From: Candidatus Kapaibacterium sp.
GTDB taxonomy: Bacteria; Bacteroidota; Ignavibacteria; Kapaibacteriales; UBA4661
NCBI GenBank assembly: GCA_004292595.1
Contig: RDXM01000114.1
Span: 1 to 35,017, forward strand
DNA length: 35,017 bases
Direction of reading: 5' to 3'
The position numbers were made by a program, and so were the translations under genes. Positions 7,708-17,000 of this stretch are shown here, one piece after another. A model generated the notes under the pieces. It had not been told where the DNA came from. It worked only from the letters and a program-made list of their open reading frames with translations, and did not search any database. Position 1 is the stretch's first letter. Each line of letters starts with the position of its first letter.

Positions 7708-8083
7708 AACGGGTTTCACGGTACTATTTTCTGAGATACTCAATTTCTGCAACACCCGTTCACCGCTTAGGAAAGCGCAGGATGCGAAGACCTGAACAGT
7801 GACAAACACTTTACATAAGCCGAGAAATTCGGCATAAAATTTGCATTCTGTATTCGCGGGTCAAAATGTGCTGCCAGATGCCTAAAAATGGGACAAATGC
7901 AGCCGTGACCAAGACTTGATGAAGAAAAGAACGAAACGAGAGATGATTGAAAAAACAGCACTTGTGAGAAATGTTCTGAATTTGTGTTCTCAATTTGTCA
8001 TGCTTTATTTGTCATGCTTCATGTATCATGCGTTATCCCTCACGAAAATTCCCTCTTTTTAATTCACACACTTCTTTGTTTTT
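7708..8083. other. Leader region of the giant gene
   Basis: About 375 bases with no gene. It holds a weak stem GCCGA/TCGGC at 7819-7833, a near-consensus TAAAATTTG at 7835-7843 with no clear upstream TTTG partner at 19 bases, and the heptamer array 7998-8042. A long 5' leader is possible. Confidence 0.4.
7998..8042 (-). repeat. 7-bp array of antisense stop triplets ahead of the giant gene
   Basis: TCA or TTA (stop codons when read on the minus strand) start at 7998, 8005, 8012, 8019, 8026, 8033 and 8040, exactly seven bases apart seven times. At the base level it is a degenerate 14-bp repeat (ATTTGTCATGCTTT and relatives). Confidence 0.85.
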
Positions 8084-8087
8084 GGAG
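8084..8087 (+). promoter_or_regulatory. Shine-Dalgarno GGAG of the giant gene
   Basis: GGAG lies 8 bases before the ATG at 8096. It favours this start over the in-frame ATG at 8288 that directly precedes the hydrophobic signal sequence. Confidence 0.6.
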
Positions 8088-8095
8088 ATAGGTTT

Positions 8096-11000
8096 ATGAA
8101 CTCTCTACACACTTCTCTTCCGCAGAAAACGCCCATTCGTGGCGTAGCACTGCGCCCTCAGGAAGAGACTTGCGCAGAACGAACCGTATTGCACGGAGGC
8201 GTAACGACGACTGCCATAGCGCAGCGCCGAGCAACGCTCTTTGCCCGCAGTATGGACGCTTTGCGCAAAGCTACTCGTGGCGAAGGTATGATGCCGCACG
8301 TGATAGCCTTTTGTATTGCTCTTTTTGCGGTGCTGAATATGGCACAGGCACAAGCAACATATTTCTGGGTTGGTGCAAATACAACATCTGCTGACTGGGG
8401 ACAACCTGCCAACTGGAGCCTTACTTCTAGCGGTCCTGGTGGTGCTGGTGTTCCGGGCTTCCCATATGGAAACGTTCAAGACGTTGCTATTTTTGATGGT
8501 AATACAAACGTCACCATTCTCACAGGCTTTCCGACGAATGGTGCGGCGGCTGCCGTAGGGCAGATTCGCCTGTTGAATAGCTTTTCCTCTGGTCCGCAGG
8601 TAACCTTTGGTGGTGGTGCATCAACGGTCGCTACTATCCGCTTGGGCGGTACGGCTGCCAGCACAAACTCACCGCTTTTTGTGGGGTCGTTGTGCCGTTT
8701 ATTTATTGACCAAAATATTACGATGGATATGACGGCGAACGTCAATAGTTTAATGAACCCTTCTGCCTCTATTTTCGGTGATTTATCCATTCGTATCGGT
8801 GGCACAGTAACAAACAGCGTTGCTTCTCGCTTTAGAATTGAAGATGGTGGCTCGCTGCGTATGTCGGGTGGTACCTTTACCGCAGCCGGCGCGACGAGTG
8901 CTGTTGAGTACTCGCTTACAGGAAATCGCGGCTCGCTCGTTTATGATCGCGATGACAATACAACCGTTATTATTCCTGCTGCAAATGATGCGACGGAAGT
9001 ACCAACACCAGGAACAGCATTTTTAGGGAATCTTGTTATTCGTCGCCCTATAGCTTCTGTTACAACATTTACCAATGGTGGTGTACGGCAGATTGGTGGT
9101 ACATTAATTGTTGATGGTTGTGCGCTGAATTTACCCAATGCCATTACGATAAATTTGGCAGCAAGCCGTATGGTGAACAACGGTAATATCTTTGCTGCAA
9201 GTACAACATTTAATACGAATCTCGTGTATCGTGATTTGGCGGCGGCGGCGGGCAGAACACCACTTAATCCCACCGTTTCCGACTTGTCATTTGGCGTGAA
9301 CCCTGCGGGAATTATTCCCAATGGTCAGTATCTGGGTAGCTTGACAAACAACATTGCTACGATGAATTTGTCTATTAATTCTGATTTGAACATTGTTGCC
9401 ACTGGTGCTGCAGCTTCTGGTATTACCTTAGGAGATGCCACAGTCCCAGTAGCTGGCGGGCAAATTACCATTCCCGCAACACGCACTCTGACCTTACGTC
9501 TTGGAACAGGCACAATTGCTGCGCCGAACAACACTGGTCGCTTGATAATTGATGGTACCTTCGCCATTGCGACGGGCGCAACGCTCGCAAATAATAATAC
9601 GAATGCCAACAGCCCGCTTGCTGGTCTCTTGATAAACCCAGGTGGTCGTATTCAGCTCAATGGTAGCGCGACAATAACAGGTACTGCCAATGGTGCTTTC
9701 TACAACGGTCCAACAGCAACGTTGGAATATCTTGATAGAAACGCTGCTACGGCGGGACTCATGCGAGCATTTACAGGAGTTGCCGCATATGCTGCTCCAG
9801 CTGGACCGCGCACTGCTTCGACCGCAGAACTTCCCGCAGATATGCGTGGTGCTGTTACGGTGAATCGTCTTTATAGCGAAGCAGGCGGAGCAGCAACCGT
9901 TACCAGCCTTGTTGCGCTGCAGCAAAATACAGTAATGAATGGTCCTTTAACGCTTGCGCAAGGAACGTTAGGCTTGAATAGCCAACAACTTATCTTAAAT
10001 GGTACTGTTACAAGTTCTGGTGGTTTTATATCTGGCAATGATGCAGCCGGAACATCGGCTTTGGTATATAATTCTATTGCTCCAGGAACACTCCTTGTTA
10101 CGACAGCGACAACTGCTCCGCATGGAAATTTCTTCAATTACATGGAGATCAATAATACTGGTAGTCTCAGCCTCGGTGTTCCAGGATTGGCAACGTCAAG
10201 ATTGACTATTAACGGTGCTACAGCGCAAGCTGCATATGGTTTGGCAGGTGTTTCCAACTATAACGGGCAGCTTCGTTTTAACAGTACAGGCAATCTTATT
10301 TTGAATGGTGCCGAAATCACCTTCTCTGGCGCGGGTGCAGCAAACACAACGCCCGCAGCACAGGGTGGTCATATTCCCGTTACGAGCGCGTCAGTCGGTG
10401 CAATTTTTGGTGATGGCTCTTCACAGCTTATCTTCTTGTCCAATCAAATTCGTTCCTTCCCGCGTTTCGCCCCGGGCGGACAGGTGCTGAACGAATTGCG
10501 TGCGCAGGCTGACGGTGTGGCTGCTGCTGCTCCTGGCGGTACGGCTCCCACCGCTTTGATCGATTACATGGTTTCGCTGCGTACAGTCCTCCAAACAAAC
10601 ACGTTGCGCTTACAGAACAACGCAATTCTTCAGCTTGGCAATAACGCAAATCTTACGGTCTTGAACCCACCAGATTTGGCAACGGCGACGAATATCCCGA
10701 ATAATGCGGGCAACTTCATTGATGCGTCGCAGGGCGGTTCTTTGCAGCTTCGTGGCTATCTTGCTGCTGGCAACGTTCTTCTGCCGATGGGTGTGAGTTT
10801 TGTCGGTGTGAACGGTGCAGTTCTGCCCTCGCGGTATCGCCCTGCCATCGTGAGCAATAGCGTTACGACTTCGCCCGGCGAAAACTACACCGTTACGGTA
10901 ACCTCCAACATCGTCAATCTTGTTCCTTCGATTCCTTCGCTTGCCAATAATAGTATGCGCGGGCAATGGAATATCTCCAGCGGCTCGGGTATGAACGGTG

Positions 11001-14000
11001 CTGGTGGTGTGCTGACGCTCGGCTGGGGCAATACAGCATTCCCCCTCCCAGCACCGACGGTTGCGGGCGATAACCCTGCGGCGTTTGCGGCAACGCTCGC
11101 TGCTGCCGGTCCGCCAGCAGGTATCAATTTGACCACAATTCGCCGTTGGACAGGAACAACCTACAGCAACGTCCTTCCAACAACGCCTGTTGTCGGTCTT
11201 GGCGTGAATGCTCGTAGGATTCAGGCAACCTACAACGGTGCGCTCAGTAACACCGTCTTTATTGTTTCCAACGAACTCTTCCCCGTGTACTGGGTTGGTG
11301 GCTCTCAGGCAACAGGTGATTGGGGTGTGGCTGCGAACTGGGCTTCGAGCTCGGCTGGTACGGGTGGTTCGGCAAATCCGCCGGGCGTGAGTGATTGGGC
11401 GGTCTTCGACAAAGCGCAAGCTCCACGCATCACAACCAATATCCCGCCGAATATTCAGCAATTAAGCGTCATTGAAGGAGCAAACGTTACGCTCGCTCCT
11501 ACCGACGTTCCGCGCACACTCAGCGTCAACCGCGACTTGGCAGACAACGACAACATTCTTATTGGTCCAAACTCACGTCTTGCTATCGGTACAGGAGGAT
11601 TTCCCTTTGAATTGACGGTTCCTCTTACAGGAACAGCAAATGGTCCGAACACGTCTATTTTTGGTACACTTTCCGTTTTGGGTAACAGCACCTACAACCA
11701 TAAAGACGGAAACAGTACCATCCTGATTGCCAATGGTGGTACGCTTCATATCGGTGCTGCATCGGGTTCGTCGGTGCCTGCGACGACGACAGGCTTCCAG
11801 AAATTAGCAGCAACAACCTTGCGATATGGTAGCAACACAAACTCTACGCCGCCATACACATTTGCGGGAGCAAACGATTTTAATACGCAAAACGCAACCC
11901 TGCTCTACGAAGATGCTGCTGGTGGAACAGATACTCGTACGCCAACCGGTACAACGGGTGAGCTTCCAGCTGCGCCGTTTCCGGGTAATATTGTTATCAA
12001 TAAAACCTTGCCAGGGGCAAGATTCCGCTTCAATGTGAATTATCAAATTACGAGTACCGCAACCTTGCGTGCTGGCATTCTTGATTTAACAACGGGTGGT
12101 GTGCAGCTTGATGTCGGCACAGCAACCAATCCAGGCGGTAACAGCATTGATAATCCGCCAGGAAGCCGCACATTGAATATCACAGGTTCATTGCCTGACA
12201 CGGGTATTCTCGGCGACCAAACAAATTCTATTCTTCGCTTGAATGGCGCAGGTACGCATACGCTTCAGTTCGTTCCGAATGGTGAGCTTTTGAATACTCT
12301 TACTCTTGAGGACCTCGCAAACCCCGCTCCGAACTCAGCCCTGACCGCAAATCTTGTAACGAATCTCCGCGTAACAACCTTCAACATGACCAATGCTCGC
12401 ACGGCGGTTTCTACTACTGCTTCGGGTATGATTGTGAATCCAAATCTCACCTTCCGTGTTGATGGCACAGGTACTATCACAAGCGGTCGTATGCTCGTGG
12501 ACGGCACACTGGCACTCCCTAGCGGCGGTGCTATGGCTTTGCCAGCAGCAGTTGCAACCGGTGGTATAGATATTGGCACAACAGGAACATTGAATATCAT
12601 TAACAATGGTAACGTAACCGGTACGCCAGGCGTGAATCCTGTGCGCTACTTGAATGCTGCTTCGCGTCTTTTGTATTCTGCCGAAGGTATGGGGTTTGCG
12701 AATAAATTAGCCGTCCCGATGGTATTCCCACAAATTTTCAATGGTAGCTTAGTTATTGATAAAAACTTTTCGGCGGCAACAACAACCAACACTGTGGACC
12801 TAGCTGGTGCGAATGGCTGCCGCGTGGTAACGCAAGGAACAGTCGAACTTCGTGGTGGCGATTTACGCCTCATGGGCTTTATGTTCAAAGTTGGTAGCGC
12901 GGCGCAAACGCTTCCTGCTGCTGCGGACCTTCTGAACAATACCATTTCTCCTACTGCCCGCATTTTGCCGGGTGGCGGTCGTATTTTTGGTGATGATGCC
13001 GCAGGAACATCGTCGTTTGTCTATAACGGCTCACAAAACGGCAATCTTTTCTTGGGAACAGTGAATGCTACTGGCACTCATCTTGGTCGTTTCTTGAATA
13101 AACTTGAGATTAACGGTCCAGCAACCTTGACGCTTTCGACAGGTGCCGTTGTGAATATCGAATCAGGTGGTACGCCTGCCTGCGACGGTACGTATCAAGG
13201 CACACTCCGCTTGGATAACAGCGTAGGAAACTTAGCACTTAATGGTAGCTCATTGCGATTGACAGGGACAACTGCTCCAGCAGCAGGGCAAATCCTCACA
13301 AACGTAACAAGCGGTACGATTTCTGGTGATAATCTTCCGGGTACGTCTATCGCAATTACCTCGCAGCGTATTTTCAATGTGCAGATGGCTTTTAATGCAA
13401 ACTCATTGCGTCAGTTTAGCTTGAATCCTGCTGCGACTGTTCCCGCTGTCGGGCAGCGTCAAATCTCGCTCTTGTCGTCAATGACAGCCGATGCGGTGGG
13501 CATTACGCGGAACATCGTTTCGCTGATGAGCCCGACGGTGAATTTGACGATTACCGGAGCAGGTGCAAATGCAACCAGTGGTAATCTCACGGCTGCACAA
13601 GCAAATTTTGGCTTGCAAAACAATAACTTTATTGACTTGTCGCCCGGTGGCTCGCTGACAATGACCATTCCGAATAACACCTTCCGCACCTTCCCGATTG
13701 GCGTAACGAATAATACACAAAGTTTCATTCGCCCTGCGCCACTGATGATTGGCAATCAAAGCGGTTTGGTAGATACCTACACCATTAGCCTTCAGCGTGG
13801 TTTGACGTTCCAAAACGCAACCTATCCCGACAGAGTAAACGCGCAGTGGACGATTGCAAAAAGCACACCAGCGGCAACAAACCAACTGGTGCATTATGGC
13901 TGGCACACAGAACACGAAACAGGCTTGCCTGGGTTCTTCCGTCAGAATACCTTTGCTGCACAGTGGAATGGCGCGAGCTACAGCCAAACGGCTTCGTCGC

Positions 14001-17000
14001 TTTCTTCGGCTGTTACTGCATCGGCACCGGCGGTGACTGGTCCAGAGTGGGGGCATACGGTAAGCTACTCATCGGTGAACATGGCAGCAACAAACCCGTT
14101 TGTTATTCTCACACCGCCATCGGCAATTATTTTGGCAGCAGACTCGCTTGCTCCATCAGCTTCTGGTGGTTTTAATACGGGTGCTGGCTCGTTTGGCTTC
14201 TTGAGTCCAAATGGTGGGAATCTCACTATCACGAGTGGCGAGCCGTTTACCTTGCGCATTAGCGCGTTTGACGGTTTGAACCAACGTTCTCCCGTCAGAA
14301 CAAACACCTTTGTCCGTGCGAATCTTATGGCACTGCCAGGCGGTACGGCAACCTTCAGCACAACAGGCACAGGTGGACTTATCTTAGGTGTAAACTCACC
14401 GATTCAGCTTCTTCAAGCAGGTAATTCAGTAAGCGCAACCACAACAAACTTGGTGTTTGATTGGTTAAACCCAAGCAATCAATCAAGCACACAAGCAACG
14501 TTGATTTTGTACGACCAGAGCGGAGCGGCAAATGCCTTAACCTCTGTGCCTCTGACTATTACGATTCTTGCGCCGCCGCCACGTTCTTCCACGATTGCCT
14601 ACTCGCAAGTGCAGAACTCTAGCACTGGCACACAAGGCTTTAATGGTGGTGGTTTGGGGCAGTTCAACATCATTGGTGGTGTACAGTTCCCGATTGATTT
14701 CGGCTTCTACTCACGAGACAACTTCTTGCTTGGGACAAATGCAGCAACCAGCGTGTTAGTAACCGTTACACCGCTTACTGGCGGCGCGATGCTTACGACA
14801 ACAGGAAATATTCCCATCACGATGACAACGAGCTTGCTCATCAATCCCGCATATGTGAATGGTACGCTGACAAGTGCCATCAATGGTCGTATCAGTCCGA
14901 TTGTGAACTGGACAAACGCTGGTATGGGAGGTGGTGTCGTGCAGGGGCTACTAACCCTCACGGCGAACCCTGGTACCCCGTTCCGTTTTTCCACAAGCGT
15001 TATCGTCAATATCGGCACAGGAGCAACCGTTCCTGCGCGTTTGGGCTACTCGGTTAATTCAGGTGATATTTCCGACCCTGTTCGTTCGCTCTCTGGCATC
15101 AACAACGCAAACTTCACGCCAGCAGGGACAAATCCGATTATTACGGGTGTTCCGTTCCCATTAAACTTTGCTGCCTTTGCTCAAAACGGCATGGTCGTTC
15201 GTCCTGAGACACCGACGCAGGTAGAACTCACGGTGTCGTCAGCAGCCGGAACAAATGCAACCTTTAGTTTGCTGGGCGGTGGTCCGACCTTTATTGCCTC
15301 CACCAATGGTATTGGCTCGCTACGACCAACCATTATTTGGACAAATCCAGGTTCGGTGCCGAGTTACGGCAACGCAGTCATTACCCTAAGAGCTATTAGT
15401 GGACAAACAACGCTCTTGCTCACGACTGCCAACATTAGCATCTTCACAACAGGTAGTGTGGCGGCGGTCTTTGCGATGAGCCAAAGCTCGACCAACGGCA
15501 CACAAGGCATAAGCCTGAACAACAATCCCATACGTCAAGGCGGCACTGCCGACCCAGTTCGCGTGTCGAGCGGTACACCGTTCAATGTTGATTACGGTTT
15601 CTACAACGCATGGGGTATTCCGACCGCAAATTATCCAGCGAACTCGACCTTTACCCTCACCGTTACGCCGCCCGTTGGTCAGGATGTAACGATAGACGGT
15701 AATACCAACACGTCGTTGCCATTTGCTGTGCAGCGCGGTACGCTTTCCAATATCACTTTGAATTGGCGCAATCCGACAGGAGCAAATCCGCCACCGATTG
15801 ACGTAACGTTGAGGATTGATGCGGCATTTGCTGGCTTATCTACCACCGTTACCATTCGCTTGTCGTCGTCGGCAAATGCTCCAGCCTTCTTAGGCTTGAG
15901 TCAGCTATCCTCGACAAGTTCCGTCGGTATCAATAACGGTAGCCTGAACGTTACAAGCGGTCTTCCATTCAACGTGGATGCTGGTTTGTTTGACTTACAA
16001 GGCGCACTGACGCGCTCCTTGACAAACATCGGTGTCTTGCTGACGGTCGAACCTATTCCGACTGTTCCGGGTAGCGGCAGCGTTACTATCGCAGGTAATA
16101 CAGGTGGTGTATTTGTGAATCAGTCAGGTATTCGCTTCAACAATATTCTTCTGAATTGGAATAACCCAACAAGTAGTCCTTCCAGTACGCAGGTACGCTT
16201 GCGCATTAGCGGTACTTCTGGTGGCGCGGTGCTTTCTACCTCTGCGATTGTAACGGTCAATGCAGGAAACGTGTTCCCACGCATTTCTAACCTTTCTCCG
16301 GCAGTTGGTGGTCCAGGCACGGAAGTGCAGATTACAGGTGTAAACTTTACGGGCGTAAATGCTGTGAGCTTTGGCGGCATTCCAGCAGCGAGCTTCCGCG
16401 TCGCTGGCGATGGTTTGATTATTGCCGTAGCTCCTCCTGGCGTAAACACGGGCGCAGTAACGGTATCGCGTCCAGCGCAGGGAGCAATTCCCGCCGGCTC
16501 GAACGGAGGACAAACTCCAGCAGTGATATTTACCACTGGCTTGACTCCCGTTATTACGGAGCTTGTACCTTCCTCAGGTGGTTTGGGTGCGCGTATTCTC
16601 ATTCGTGGTATCAATCTCTTCAGCGTATCGGATATTCGCATTGCTGATATTCGCGCCGTTGTTGATCCAGACCCGAATTTGAACAACACAACGACGGGCA
16701 ATTTTGTGTGGGTACAGCTTACTGGTCCGCTTCTTGTTACGACGGGATCCTTCAGCGAAAGCCGCTCTGGTCCAGTAACAATGGCAACCTTAGGTGGCGT
16801 TATTACCTCAAGCCAACGCTTTACCTACAATCCGCCGCCAGTGATTACCTCAATTACGCCGAATACTGCCGTTGCAAACGGTCAGCCAGTGTCGGTTATT
16901 ATTCGCGGTACTGGGTTTAATTTCCCATTGAATCCTTCGCAGTCTGATATTATCACGGTTCAGCAATCTGGTGTGTTCTTCAACGTTATCAATAATCCAA

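Noticed and set aside
10610-11461. 283-codon antisense frame inside the giant gene
   Set aside because: Arg/Cys/His-rich without any domain; the sense frame has clear domains through this region.
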